64,000 nt of DNA. It comes from Rubrivivax sp. (lineage in GTDB: Bacteria; Pseudomonadota; Gammaproteobacteria; Burkholderiales; Burkholderiaceae_C). The stretch is from the NCBI GenBank assembly GCA_022843905.1, contig JALHMT010000013.1, positions 1-64,000 of the forward strand, read 5' to 3'. Positions 9,001 through 16,918 of this stretch are shown here, piece after piece. The notes under the pieces are model-generated. The model had not been told where the DNA came from, did not search any database, and was given only the letters and a program-made list of their open reading frames with translations. The number at the start of each line of letters is the position of its first letter. Position 1 is the first letter of the stretch. A program made the translations under genes and the position numbers.

Positions 9001-11491
9001 CCGCTTCATCGACGACGGTGCCGGCTTCCGCTTTCCCGCCGGCAGCGCGTTGCGGCCGCAGCGGCCCTGGATCAACGTGCTGGCCAACCCCGACTTCGGC
9101 AGCCAGGTCAGCGAAGGTGGCGGTGGTGTGACCTGGGCCGTGAACAGCCGCATGAACCAGCTCACGCCCTGGAGCAATGACCCCGTGGCCGATCCGCCCT
9201 GCGAGTGGCTGCTGCTGCAGGACCGTCGCACGCTGGAGGTCTGGAGCCTGGCGCCCTCGGCCTTTGCCGAGCCGGGTGCGGTGTACGAGGTGACGCACGG
9301 CGCCGGCTTCACCAGCATCACGCACCGGCGAGGCGAGCTCGACATCGGCCTGCACTGGTGCGTGGACGCCGAACGTTCGGTCAAGCAAGTGCAGTTGCGG
9401 CTGCACAACCGCGGCAGCCGCGCCCGCGCGCTGCGTTTCGTGGCCGTCACCGAGTGGATGATGGGCGCGCAGCGCAGCGACCGCGCCAGCGTGCACACGA
9501 GCCTGTTCCGCCAGCGGCTGGCCCGCGGCCGGCTCACGGCGCTGATGGCCACGCAGCAGGAGGTCGGCGGCGGCTTCGGCGGCGGCACCGCCTTCCTGGC
9601 GCTGTCGGTGCCTGACGAGGACGATCGGCAGCCCGACTGGACCACCGACCGCCGCGAGTGTTTCGACGCGCGCGGCTGGCCGGTCCTGCCCGACCACTGG
9701 GCCGGGCGCCAGGGCGCCGGCCTCGACCCCTGTGCCGCCCTGGGCGTGGCGATGGAGGTCGCGCCGGGCGGAAGCGCCGAGCAGGTGCTGATCACCGGAT
9801 GGGCGGCGACGCCCGCACTGGCGCAGGAGCTGGCGGTGCTGGCGACGGCACGTTCGTCCAGCCAGCGCCAGGACGAGGTGGTGTCGCGCTGGGACGAGCT
9901 GCTGGGCGCCACGGTGGTGAAGACTCCCGATCCCTTGTTCGATGCGCTGGTCAACCGCTGGCTTCTGTACCAGGCGGTGTCTTGCCGCCTGTGGGCCAAG
10001 GCTGGCTTCTATCAGGCCGGCGGTGCCACGGGCTTCCGCGATCAGCTGCAGGACGCCATGGCGCTGGCCTGGGCGGCGCCCGCCATGCTGCGCGAGCAGA
10101 TCCTGCGCTGCGCTTCGCGGCAGTTCGCCGAAGGCGACGTCCAGCACTGGTGGCACGCGCCGCAGGGCGCGGGCGTGCGCACGCATTTCTCCGACGACCT
10201 GCTGTGGCTGCCCTTCGCGGTGTCGCACTACCTGCAGCGCACCGGTGACGCCACGGTGCTCGACGAGCAGCTGCCCTTCATCGAAGGACAGGTCATCGCC
10301 GAAGGTGCCGAGGACGCGTACGGCACACCGACCGTCGGCCACACGCTGGCCAGCGTCTACGAACACGCGGCGCGCAGCATCGACCGCAGCCTGCGAACCG
10401 GCGCGCACGGCCTGCCGCTGATGGGCAGCGGCGACTGGAACGACGGCATGAACCGGGTCGGCCACGAGGGTCGCGGCGAATCGGTGTGGCTGGCCTGGTT
10501 CCTTTGCCGCGTGGTGGCCGACTATGCACCGCTGGCACGACGCCGTGGCGACGTCGGCCGGGCGCAGCGCTGGGAAGAGGCCGCGCGCGGCTGGCGGGCC
10601 GCGCTGCAGGGCCCGGCCTGGGACGGCCGCTGGTACGCACGCGCCTTCTTCGACGACGGCAGCGCGCTGGGCTCGCAGCACAACGCGGAGGCGCGCATCG
10701 ACCTCATCGCGCAGGCCTGGTCGGTGCTCGGCGGAGCGGGTGCGGCGGCGCCGCCCGCGCGGCAGGCGATGGCGCTGGACGCCGTTCGCATGCACCTGGT
10801 GGACGACCGTGCGGGGCTGATCCGTCTACTCGACCCGCCGCTGGCGCAGGCCCGACCCAGCGCCGGCTACATCCAGGCCTACCCGGCGGGGGTGCGCGAG
10901 AACGGCGGTCAGTACTCGCATGCCGGCGTCTGGGCCATGATGGCGCAGCTGCAGCACGCCAAGACCCTGGACGAGCCCGGGCCGGCGCTCGACCGCGCCT
11001 GGCAGTACTTCCGCCACCTGAGTCCGCCTCACCGCGCTGCCGATCCGGCGCAGAACCTGGCCTACGGCATCGAGCCCTACGTGATGGCCGGCGACGTCTA
11101 CACCGCGGCGCCCTGCGTGGGACGCGGTGGCTGGAGCTGGTACACGGGCGCGGCGGCCTGGATGCACCGTGCCGCCATCGAGTCCATCGTGGGGCTGCAG
11201 TCGGGGCCCGAGGATCTGCAGTTCGATCCCGGCCTGCCCGGTCACTGGCCGCGCGTCGAGCTGACATTGCGGCGCGACGGGCGCGTGCTGCACTTCCTGC
11301 TGCTGCGCGTGCCGGCCGAGCGCGCCCTGGCGGCGGCGGCCGCCTGGGCGCGCGGCGACGAGCTGCGGCTGCTGCTGCCGAGGCAGCCGCTGCGCTGGCA
11401 GGACCTGCCGGCTTTCGTGCGGCACGTGGTGCCGGTCGGCCCTGGCAGGCCCCTGGGCGCTGCCGTGGCAGAGGCTGCGGGAACGGCCTGA
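3065..11491 (+). CDS. ndvB: Cyclic beta-1,2-glucan synthase (GT84-GH94)
   Basis: At 2808 residues it is close to the rhizobial NdvB/ChvB and Brucella Cgs enzymes (about 2800). Those enzymes use UDP-glucose to make, elongate and cyclise beta-1,2-glucan at the inner membrane for the periplasm. Membrane segments appear around residues 410-465 and 847-890. The glycosyltransferase part carries TLDSDTQLPPG near 652 and RGDWQLLPLLLRS near 805. The C-terminal GH94 phosphorylase-like part, which controls chain length, carries GSGDWNDGMNRVG near 2457, including the family's catalytic Asp. No NdvA-type exporter is in the window. The GTG start directly follows the small membrane protein gene. Confident family call; osmoadaptation and host or surface interaction are known roles of the family. 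Confidence 0.93.
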   Translation: MSLRAWERLIPEAPKALLQLLDVAAGPLLVPVRSEIFGPQRFAQHGRSLGMTHDARRPGRGSASFFPRLRGNVRMLRHAHRVIADQGAAGHELSPAALWLLDNFHLIEAQLQAIHEGLPRSFFRALPVLYDEPLAGLPRIYGVAWAFVAHTDSGFDEELLLHFLDAYQETRPLKLSEMWALPTTLRVVLVENLRRLAERLATHKAAREVANLCCDRIEGVTLPTLQDMLALTEQRGCSTAFLAQMGQRLLDRAHGMSERVPAPLRQWLLEVLPNLAAVQAQQSVEQTADNLSVSNAVASLRAIGDADWLDIVDRTSLLMRLMHGSPLFAAEHHATRDRTLHAIERLSRRSGRSELAVGQALLGLMQDATTDDAAMAGHWLEGPGRHELQQRLDLHSVWRDLWHRARPHVVLPLYLTIVALGSWALMSAVLQAAPGGAPLPLPVMVAALVMAAWPASEVVIALLNRLVSESTTPRHLPRLALLDGIAPEHRVMVVIPGMLSGAETIDELVHRLHLHALANPEPHAQFALLTDWRDADAESADDDEPLLARAVQGLQALNALYADAAAVPPAGPSATVAGAPRFVLLHRRRSFSRSEGRWIGWERKRGKLEQLVTALAATLDGDASAAREAAGAFVDLGPLSTLAAGTRYVVTLDSDTQLPPGRLRELVGVAAHPANRPRLNAEGTRVVAGCGILQPRLVTPLPAPSDDTFFHRLFAGQCGIDPYSAASSEVYQDVFDEGTFSGKGLLDVQAVHAVLCGRLPEGQVLSHDLLEGSLARCAAVTDITLIEDAPFHAEVAASRVHRWTRGDWQLLPLLLRSLLQPSRWPLRAVNRWKMADNLRRSMVPPVSLALLVLALSGFGPSPLAVLLLVWAAFGAGGLMGALAGLVPSRVAVAHQHFYRLAGQDLMRALGGGAWHLAMLLQHALLAVDAIVRALYRVAISRRHLLQWTTAASAQASASGDLSTALRRHWSVPLVAGAIGAGLWAAGTPWPLASGLLCLLWGAAPLWSWMVSRTGITRQPQDCPPQDAGYLLEVARDTWRFFERTVSVDDRHLPPDNLQTLPHEMLAHRTSPTNIGLYLLSVACARQFGWIDTPQMVQRLAATLDTLEALPRHRGHFYNWYDTQTGQPLLPMYVSTVDSGNLSGHLLTVAQACLELARPGSAGIGSKVTPAAPAHASAAAEGACSLRLLARRCETLAWAPDFAFLYHPRRHLLHIGYRVAEQQLDGSFYDLLASESRLTSLLAIAKGDVPVRHWAALGRPFYAVGGSAALRSWSGSMFEYLMPTLVLAEPHGSVLREAGCAAVGEQKAFARAQGVPWGISESAYAGADHTLAYQYAPQGVPRLALRRTPPDELVVAPYATALAAQLVPHRARRNLEALQALGARGDLGFIEALDFTPSRQAGSEKVTPVQTFMAHHQGMSIVALANVLLDGAPRRWGMANPHIEAVSSLLHERAPREVSRLYAPQAVAASIVARRKMPARLREVRPGQHAIEPTQLLSNGRYSVSLRANGAGHSRWDGSDITRRRDDALRDGCGSFFWLRREGGAAPVSLTQHPAPDPAADYASVFHPDRVCFDTRWSDLQTHVTVWVSPEDDIEFRQVELHNLGAQTLSLELVSAFEVTLADPRADEAHPAFGNLFVKARAQTEPRALVFERRPRLATEQGLHMAHFLAESQPVVETLRCQTDRQAWLGRNRAPWAPRAGLLPWPLEANPDAGVALDTGLDPMCALAASLQLAPGAKARLTFATAASRDDATLQAVLDKYRQHAQVERASLMSSTLTSIRLRDLGMGAHTSVTLQTLNTALLLTLTRPQAERRSPAVCDRRLLWRFGISGERPLVLVSAAALPGLGLVRSLTQALTLWAWGGVSVDLVVVNAEPASYLMPLQRELGALRDRHDADAPARAGQTVTGWHLLRAEDLSADELSTLQTVARLRLLADGRSLAHHLNEWANVHEDALGARQASAHVPLAAAAKGGEEAAVSQGRFIDDGAGFRFPAGSALRPQRPWINVLANPDFGSQVSEGGGGVTWAVNSRMNQLTPWSNDPVADPPCEWLLLQDRRTLEVWSLAPSAFAEPGAVYEVTHGAGFTSITHRRGELDIGLHWCVDAERSVKQVQLRLHNRGSRARALRFVAVTEWMMGAQRSDRASVHTSLFRQRLARGRLTALMATQQEVGGGFGGGTAFLALSVPDEDDRQPDWTTDRRECFDARGWPVLPDHWAGRQGAGLDPCAALGVAMEVAPGGSAEQVLITGWAATPALAQELAVLATARSSSQRQDEVVSRWDELLGATVVKTPDPLFDALVNRWLLYQAVSCRLWAKAGFYQAGGATGFRDQLQDAMALAWAAPAMLREQILRCASRQFAEGDVQHWWHAPQGAGVRTHFSDDLLWLPFAVSHYLQRTGDATVLDEQLPFIEGQVIAEGAEDAYGTPTVGHTLASVYEHAARSIDRSLRTGAHGLPLMGSGDWNDGMNRVGHEGRGESVWLAWFLCRVVADYAPLARRRGDVGRAQRWEEAARGWRAALQGPAWDGRWYARAFFDDGSALGSQHNAEARIDLIAQAWSVLGGAGAAAPPARQAMALDAVRMHLVDDRAGLIRLLDPPLAQARPSAGYIQAYPAGVRENGGQYSHAGVWAMMAQLQHAKTLDEPGPALDRAWQYFRHLSPPHRAADPAQNLAYGIEPYVMAGDVYTAAPCVGRGGWSWYTGAAAWMHRAAIESIVGLQSGPEDLQFDPGLPGHWPRVELTLRRDGRVLHFLLLRVPAERALAAAAAWARGDELRLLLPRQPLRWQDLPAFVRHVVPVGPGRPLGAAVAEAAGTA

Positions 11492-11599
11492 AGGCCGGGG
11501 TCCGGCGGCGATGCGGCCTGCCGGGCAGACGCGTCCGTTGCCGTGGCCGCGCCGGGTCTGTGCGCTACCGAACGGACGCGCTGCGGGGCCGTCGCCAAC

Positions 11600-13471
11600 A
11601 TGCGCGACGCAGCGGCTCGGCGCCGCGCGCGCCGGGTGCCTGCACCCGGTCTTGCCCCTCACCGCCGAACATCACCGTCAGCGTCTACGTCCACACACCC
11701 TTCACCTCCGCCATCCGGGCGTTCCACCCTGCCCGGTCTGGCGCAGGAAGGCGCGGGCGCGAGCGCGACCCTGCCCGAACAAGCCGGGCCCAGCGACGAA
11801 CCTCGCCACGACGCTCTGCTGAAGACCGGCGCGCTGCAGCAGGCCATCCTCGACAGCGAGAACTTCTCCAGCATCGCCACCGATGAGCGCGGCGTGATCC
11901 AGGTCTTCAACGTGGGCGCGCAGCGCATGCTGGGTTACGCGGCAGCCGAAGTGCTGAACCTGATCACGCCGGCGGACATCTCCGATCCTGGCGAGGTCGT
12001 GCAGCGTGCGCTGGCCCTGAGCGCGGAGTTCGGCAGCACCATTTCGCCGGGATTCGAGGCGCTGGCATTCAAGGCCTCGCGCGGCATCGAGGACATCTAC
12101 GAGCTGACCTACCTGCGCAAGGACGGCAGCCGGTTGCCCGCGGTGGTGTCGGTGACGGCGCTGCGCGACGGGCCGGGCCGCATCATCGGCTACCTGCTCA
12201 TCGGCACCGACAACACGGCGCGCAAGCGTGCCGACGCCGAGCAGATGCGGCTCGACCAGGCTTTGCTGCGGACCCATGGCGAGCTGCAGGCGGCCCTGGT
12301 GGCGGCTGAACGGGCCAACCAGGCGAAGTCGGACTTCCTCTCCAGCATGAGCCACGAGCTGCGCTCGCCGCTCAATGCCATCCTGGGCTTCGCACAGCTG
12401 ATGGAAAGCGGCCACCCTGCGCCCACGCCGACGCAGCTCGACAGCATCCAGCAAATCCTGCAGGCCGGCTGGTACCTGCTGGAGTTGATCAACGAGGTGC
12501 TGGACCTGTCGCTGATCGAGTCGGGCAAGGTCTCGATGTCGATGGAGCCCATCCATCTTGCCGAGGTGCTGACGGATTGCCTGGCGATGGTGGCGCCGCA
12601 GGCGCTGAAGCACGGCATCGTGGTCAGCTGTAGCGGGCCAGCCGCCGAACTGTGCGTGCGCGCCGACCGCACCCGCGCCAAGCAGGTGGTGGTGAACCTG
12701 CTGACCAACGCCATCAAGTACAACCGGCCCGGCGGCACGGTGGTGGTGAGCTGTGAACTGCGGCCGGCCGGCGCGGTGCGGGTGACCGTGCAGGACACCG
12801 GCCAGGGCCTGGCCGCAGCCGACCTCGATCGGCTCTTCGAACCCTTCAACCGCCTGGGCCAGGCGCAGGGCAGGGAAGAGGGCACGGGCATCGGACTGGT
12901 GGTCAGCCGGCGGCTGGTCGAACTGATGGGCGGCAGCATCGGCGTGCGCAGCACGGTGGGCGAGGGCAGTGCCTTCTGGATCGAGCTGCAGCCCGATGAA
13001 ACAGTGGCCGCCGGGGCCTCGGCGCCGTCCGCGCCGCTTTCGCTGCCCGCGGCGCTGGACCCGGCGCTGCCGCGGCGCACCGTGCTGTGCGTGGAAGACA
13101 ACCCGGCCAACCTGAAGCTGGTGGCCAGCCTGCTGGCGCGCCGAGCCGACCTGCGGCTGATCAGCGCCCAGGACGGCCGCACCGGCGTCGAGCTGGCGCG
13201 GCGGGACCGGCCCGACGTGATCCTGATGGACATCAACCTGCCGGGCATGAGCGGCGTGACGGCGCTGGGCCTGCTGGCCGGTGACCCCGCCACCTCGCAC
13301 ATCCCGGTGGTCGCGGTCAGCGCCAACGCCATGCCGCGCGACGTCGAGAAGGGTCTGGCGGCCGGCTTCTTCCGCTACCTGACCAAACCCATCCGCCTCA
13401 CGGCGTTCGAGACCACGCTCGACGAGGCGCTCGACGCCGCGGCGCGGCGCACCGGAGAGATCCCGCGATGA
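11600..13471 (+). CDS. Hybrid sensor histidine kinase (PAS-HisKA-HATPase-REC)
   Basis: With the ATG at 11600 the protein has 623 residues; GTG at 11543 or 11637 are alternatives, since the first ~75 residues are low-complexity. A PAS domain follows (about 83-200, FSSIATDERGVIQVFN). Then come the phospho-acceptor box MSHELRSPLNAI near 250, and an ATPase domain with NLLTNAIKYN, DTGQGL and GTGIGLVV. A C-terminal receiver begins VLCVEDNPANLKLV and has its phospho-Asp in LMDINLPGM (about 541) and Lys in TKP. No membrane segment is visible, so sensing is probably cytoplasmic. The stop overlaps the next ATG (ATGA), implying translational coupling to the REC-PAS protein. Confidence 0.9.
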   Translation: MRDAAARRRARRVPAPGLAPHRRTSPSASTSTHPSPPPSGRSTLPGLAQEGAGASATLPEQAGPSDEPRHDALLKTGALQQAILDSENFSSIATDERGVIQVFNVGAQRMLGYAAAEVLNLITPADISDPGEVVQRALALSAEFGSTISPGFEALAFKASRGIEDIYELTYLRKDGSRLPAVVSVTALRDGPGRIIGYLLIGTDNTARKRADAEQMRLDQALLRTHGELQAALVAAERANQAKSDFLSSMSHELRSPLNAILGFAQLMESGHPAPTPTQLDSIQQILQAGWYLLELINEVLDLSLIESGKVSMSMEPIHLAEVLTDCLAMVAPQALKHGIVVSCSGPAAELCVRADRTRAKQVVVNLLTNAIKYNRPGGTVVVSCELRPAGAVRVTVQDTGQGLAAADLDRLFEPFNRLGQAQGREEGTGIGLVVSRRLVELMGGSIGVRSTVGEGSAFWIELQPDETVAAGASAPSAPLSLPAALDPALPRRTVLCVEDNPANLKLVASLLARRADLRLISAQDGRTGVELARRDRPDVILMDINLPGMSGVTALGLLAGDPATSHIPVVAVSANAMPRDVEKGLAAGFFRYLTKPIRLTAFETTLDEALDAAARRTGEIPR

Positions 13472-14292
13472 CGGCCGTTGAAGAAGAGATCCAGCAGGCC
13501 CGCATCCTGATCGTCGACGACCAGGAGCCCAACGTGCGCCTGCTCAGCCGCCTGCTGCAGGATGCCGGCTACGCGCAGGTGTTCGCCACGATGGACCCCA
13601 CCGAGGTCGGGGCGCTGCACCGCGCCGAGCCCTTCGACCTCATCCTGCTGGACCTGCAGATGCCGGTGATGGACGGCTTCGCGGTGATCGACGCGCTGAA
13701 GGCGAACCTGCGCGACGGCTACTTGCCGGTGGTGGTGCTGACGGCCCAGCCAGGCCACAAGCTGCGTGCCCTGCAGGCGGGGGTGCGGGACTTCATCAGC
13801 AAGCCCTTCGACCTGCTGGAAGCACGCACGCGCATCCGCAACACGCTGGAGGTGCGCGTGCTGTACCGGCGGCTGGAAGCCCACAACGACACCCTGGAAG
13901 CCACGGTGCGCGAGCGCACGGCCGAACTGCGCGAGAGCGAGGCGCGCTTTCGCGGGCTGACGGAGCTGGCCTCCGACTGGTACTGGGAACAGGACCCGCA
14001 GGGTGAGTTCACCAAGGTCTCGGGCCCGGTGATGGAGATGCTGGGCATCCGCGTGTCCACGCTGGAAGGCGAGGCCTCGCGTTGGCTGGACGAGGGCTGG
14101 AACGAAGACGAACGTGGCCGTCTGCAGGCCAGCATCGCCGCACGCCGGCCCTTCATCGACTTCGTCTTCCATCGCACCGCCCTGGACGGAGCTCGCCGGC
14201 AGTTCCGCGTCAGCGGGCAGCCGATGTTCGACCAGTCCTGCCAGTTCCTGGGCTACCGCGGCATCGGCGTCGAAGTCACTTCAGGCCACTGA
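13468..14292 (+). CDS. Response regulator with REC, coiled coil and C-terminal PAS
   Basis: The 274-residue product starts inside the stop of the kinase gene. The receiver domain (1-125) has ILIVDDQEPN, the phospho-Asp at D62 in LLDLQMPVMDG and Lys in ISKPFD. A predicted coiled coil (about 130-155, LEATVRERTAELRESEARF) leads to a PAS domain (about 158-270, ASDWYWEQDPQGEF). There is no DNA-binding, GGDEF, EAL or HD-GYP output. This looks like the N-terminal portion of larger regulators that has lost its effector, or an adaptor working by protein contacts. Its likely partner is the kinase just upstream. Confidence 0.85.
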   Translation: MTAVEEEIQQARILIVDDQEPNVRLLSRLLQDAGYAQVFATMDPTEVGALHRAEPFDLILLDLQMPVMDGFAVIDALKANLRDGYLPVVVLTAQPGHKLRALQAGVRDFISKPFDLLEARTRIRNTLEVRVLYRRLEAHNDTLEATVRERTAELRESEARFRGLTELASDWYWEQDPQGEFTKVSGPVMEMLGIRVSTLEGEASRWLDEGWNEDERGRLQASIAARRPFIDFVFHRTALDGARRQFRVSGQPMFDQSCQFLGYRGIGVEVTSGH

Positions 14293-15042
14293 GTGGGTGC
14301 CGCCGACGTCCCCGACCTCGCACGCGTGCAGCGCGAGCGCTCCAACGACCTGCTGGCCAGCCTGGCGGCGGCCGACCTCGAGCCGCTCCTGCCGGGGCTG
14401 CGCTGGCGGGCCATGCGCCTGGGCGACATGCTCTACGAGCCCGGCGAGCCCTTGCAGCATGCCTGGTTCCCGGTCAGCGCCGTCGTGTCGCTGCACCACG
14501 TCACGGCCAGCGGCGCCTGCGCGCAGACCTGTTCGGTCGGGCATGAAGGCGTGATCGGCCTGCCGCTCTTCATGGGGGGCGGCACGACACCGAGTTCGGC
14601 CGTGGTGCACACAGGGGGCCACGGCTGGCGGCTCGATCGTCGGCTGCTGGCCACGGAGTTCGCGCGCAACGGCGCGCTGCAGCGCGCCCTGCTGCGCAGC
14701 ACGCAGGCCTTGATCGCGCAGATCGCGCAGACCGCCGCCTGCTACCGTCACCACAGCGTCGAGCAGCAGGTCGCCTGCTGGCTGCTGGCCACCCAGGACC
14801 GCCTGGTCGACGATCAACTGGTGATGACCCAGGAACTGCTCGCCAGCCTGCTCGGCGTGCGCCGCGAGAGCATCACCCAGGCCGCAGGCCGGCTGCAGCA
14901 GCGCGGCTGCATCCGCTACCGGCGGGGCCACATTTCGGTGCTGGACACCGGCGGCCTGCGCCTGTGCGCCTGCGAGTGTTACGGCGCGATGCGCGCCGAG
15001 ATGCGGCGTCTGGCGCCAGCCGTATCGCCCGCACCCGGGTGA
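14293..15042 (+). CDS. Crp/Fnr-family transcriptional regulator
   Basis: The GTG start abuts the stop of the REC-PAS gene, making this the third gene of a coupled signalling unit. The 249-residue product has an N-terminal cyclic-nucleotide-type beta-roll (PGEPLQHAWFPVSAVVSLHHV, VGHEGVIGLPLFMGG) and a C-terminal winged helix (MTQELLASLLGVRRESITQAAGRL). The N-terminal cysteine cluster of oxygen-sensing FNR is not evident, so the ligand is unknown. It may be the transcriptional output of the upstream two-component pair, which itself has no DNA-binding domain. Confidence 0.85.
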   Translation: MGAADVPDLARVQRERSNDLLASLAAADLEPLLPGLRWRAMRLGDMLYEPGEPLQHAWFPVSAVVSLHHVTASGACAQTCSVGHEGVIGLPLFMGGGTTPSSAVVHTGGHGWRLDRRLLATEFARNGALQRALLRSTQALIAQIAQTAACYRHHSVEQQVACWLLATQDRLVDDQLVMTQELLASLLGVRRESITQAAGRLQQRGCIRYRRGHISVLDTGGLRLCACECYGAMRAEMRRLAPAVSPAPG

Positions 15043-15079
15043 GCGTCGGGGCTGCGCTCCGGCTTTGGTCGCGCGGCCA

Positions 15080-15099
15080 CCCCCAGGGTTCTCTGGGGG
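15080..15099 (+). terminator. Hairpin downstream of the Crp/Fnr gene
   Basis: CCCCCAG and CTGGGGG form a perfect 7-bp stem with a 6-base loop, 38 bases after the regulator stop. No T-run follows, so it may be a weak or Rho-assisted terminator or simply an RNA 3'-end stabiliser. Confidence 0.4.
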
Positions 15100-15105
15100 C
15101 ATCCC

Positions 15106-15132
15106 TAAAGTCCCAGAACTAACGTCCGAAAA
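15106..15132 (+). promoter_or_regulatory. Candidate sigma-28 (FliA) promoter
   Basis: TAAA, a 15-base spacer and TCCGAAAA match the flagellar sigma factor consensus TAAA-N15-GCCGATAA at the full -35 element and six of eight -10 positions. It lies about 80 bases before the ATG of a chemotaxis receptor gene, which is a classical FliA target. The match is by eye. Confidence 0.5.
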
Positions 15133-15212
15133 GTCATTTGTGGCTGATGTCTGCCGGGTCCTGTGACCTCGGGCGTCCTCCCTGCACGAACGACGATCTG
15201 GATCGCGACCTC

Positions 15213-16763
15213 ATGACTCTTCTTCGCAAGCTCGGCCTGCGCGCCAGCGTGACCGTTTTCACCTTGCTCGCGCTGGGCGGCATGCTGGCGCTGGGCGCAC
15301 TTTCCTTCAACAACATGCGCCAGGCCGAAACACTGGCTCGCCAGGTGCTGGCCACCGTGACCCTGACCCGCGCGGCCGGTGGTGTCGACATGATGCACGA
15401 CGCCCTGCGCGGCGACGTGCTGTCGGCGCAGGCGCTGGGCGCCAGCGCGTCCGAGGAGCGCAAGGCTTCGCTGCTTGCCGATCTGGCGCGGCATGTGCAG
15501 GTCATGCACGAGGACTTTGCCCTGCTGGAGTCCGACGCGAACCACCCGTATGTGCGCAGTGCACTCGGCCAGGCCCGCCCGACGGTGCAGGCCTATGGCG
15601 AAGCCGCCACGGCACTGGCCGGCATGGCGCTGGCGGGCCGCAGCGATGCCCGGCTGCAACGGAGTTTCGAGGAGGCCTTCGCCGAGCTCGAGACCAGGCT
15701 GTCCGCGCTGAGCGAATCGACCGAGAAGGCGGCGGCCTCCGAAGTGGCAGCCCAGTCTGCGGCGTTCGTGCAGGCGCGCTGGCAGACCGGCATCGCCTTG
15801 GCGCTGGGTGTGCTGGTGCTGACCGGCTTCGGCCTGGCCTTCGTGCGCAGCACGTGGTCCCAGCTGGGGGCTGAACCCAGGGACTTGCAGAGCCTTTCGC
15901 TGCGCATCGCCGAAGGCGTGCTCGGCGATGAACCGGGCCAGCGCCCGCCGGCGGGCAGCGTGGCCGATGCGATGCAGCGAATGCAGCAGACGCTGGTCGA
16001 GGCGGTGCGCGGCATTCGCGCCGGGTCCGAGTCGGTGGCGGCTGCCGCACGGCAACTCGCCAGCGGCAACCTCGACCTGAGCCACCGCACCGAACTGCAG
16101 GCGGCGAGCCTGGAGCAGACGGCCGCATCGATGGGGCAGCTCAGCGCCACCGTGCACCAGAACGCCGACAAGGTCGAGCGGGCACACCGGCTGGCGCTGG
16201 GCGCCAGCGACGTGGCGGCCCAGGGCGGCGAGGTGGTCGCCCAGGTGGTGCAGACCATGCGCGGCATCAACGACAGTTCGCGCCGGATCTCGGACATCAT
16301 CGGCGTCATCGACGGCATCGCCTTCCAGACCAACATCCTGGCGCTCAACGCCGCGGTGGAAGCCGCCCGCGCCGGCGGCCAGGGCCGCGGCTTCGCGGTG
16401 GTGGCCTCGGAAGTGCGCGCGCTGGCGGGGCGATCTGCCGAAGCGGCCCACGAGATCAAGCGCCTGATCGGCGACAGCGTGCAGCGCGTCGAGTCGGGCA
16501 CCGTGCTGGTGGACCGGGCGGGCGCGACGATGCACGATGTCGTCGCGTCCATCCACCAGGTCAACGACCTCGTCTCCGAGATCCGCGCAACCACGGCGGA
16601 GCAGGGTTCCGGCATCGCGCAGGTGGGTCAGGCCGTGGGCGAGATGGACCGCGCCACACAGCAGAACGCGGCGCTGGTCGAGCAGAGTGCCGCAGCGGCC
16701 GAGAGCCTGAAGAACCAGTCCGACGAACTGGTCCAGGCGGTGGCCGTGTTCGTCGTCGATTGA
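15213..16763 (+). CDS. Methyl-accepting chemotaxis protein
   Basis: The ATG at 15213 is chosen because the earlier in-frame start adds a Cys/Asp-rich, non-membrane leader, whereas [23 protein letters not shown] starts the first membrane helix. The 516-residue receptor has TM1 (about 12-32), a periplasmic domain, TM2 (about 190-212) and a HAMP-like start ([20 protein letters not shown]). Its cytoplasmic coiled coil has the conserved tip [18 protein letters not shown] near 371 that binds CheA/CheW. No ligand is predictable from the divergent periplasmic part. It is followed by a second receptor gene; che genes are not in the window. Confidence 0.92.
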   Translation: MTLLRKLGLRASVTVFTLLALGGMLALGALSFNNMRQAETLARQVLATVTLTRAAGGVDMMHDALRGDVLSAQALGASASEERKASLLADLARHVQVMHEDFALLESDANHPYVRSALGQARPTVQAYGEAATALAGMALAGRSDARLQRSFEEAFAELETRLSALSESTEKAAASEVAAQSAAFVQARWQTGIALALGVLVLTGFGLAFVRSTWSQLGAEPRDLQSLSLRIAEGVLGDEPGQRPPAGSVADAMQRMQQTLVEAVRGIRAGSESVAAAARQLASGNLDLSHRTELQAASLEQTAASMGQLSATVHQNADKVERAHRLALGASDVAAQGGEVVAQVVQTMRGINDSSRRISDIIGVIDGIAFQTNILALNAAVEAARAGGQGRGFAVVASEVRALAGRSAEAAHEIKRLIGDSVQRVESGTVLVDRAGATMHDVVASIHQVNDLVSEIRATTAEQGSGIAQVGQAVGEMDRATQQNAALVEQSAAAAESLKNQSDELVQAVAVFVVD

Positions 16764-16792
16764 CACCGCTTCCCGGCGGCGCTGCCGTGCGA

Positions 16793-16810
16793 GGCCACCA
16801 CAGGGTGGCC
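16793..16810 (+). terminator. Hairpin between the two chemotaxis receptor genes
   Basis: GGCCACC and GGTGGCC form a 7-bp stem with a 4-base loop, 30 bases after the first receptor stop. There is no T-run, so termination strength is uncertain. The remainder of the 155-bp gap should contain the second receptor's promoter. ACCGAGAA at 16895-16902 resembles a sigma-28 -10 element, but no -35 lies at the right distance. Confidence 0.35.
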
Positions 16811-16918
16811 CGTGAGGGAGTTGCCTGAAAGCTGGGCCCGAGTACCCCTGCAATTCCGGGCGCCCGCGTTTAGGGATTCCCGCAGACTGCGTTCACCGAG
16901 AAAGCTTGCCAAGACACC

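Noticed and set aside
5930-10795. Antisense open frame of 1621 codons and other long minus-strand frames opposite the cyclic glucan synthase
   Set aside because: Arg/Gln/His/Ala-rich low-complexity translations in the shadow of a clear gene with full family motifs; typical of very GC-rich DNA.
16871-16902. Sigma-28 promoter for the second chemotaxis receptor
   Set aside because: ACCGAGAA resembles a -10 element but no TAAA-like -35 lies 15 bp upstream; only a weak TAGG at wrong spacing.
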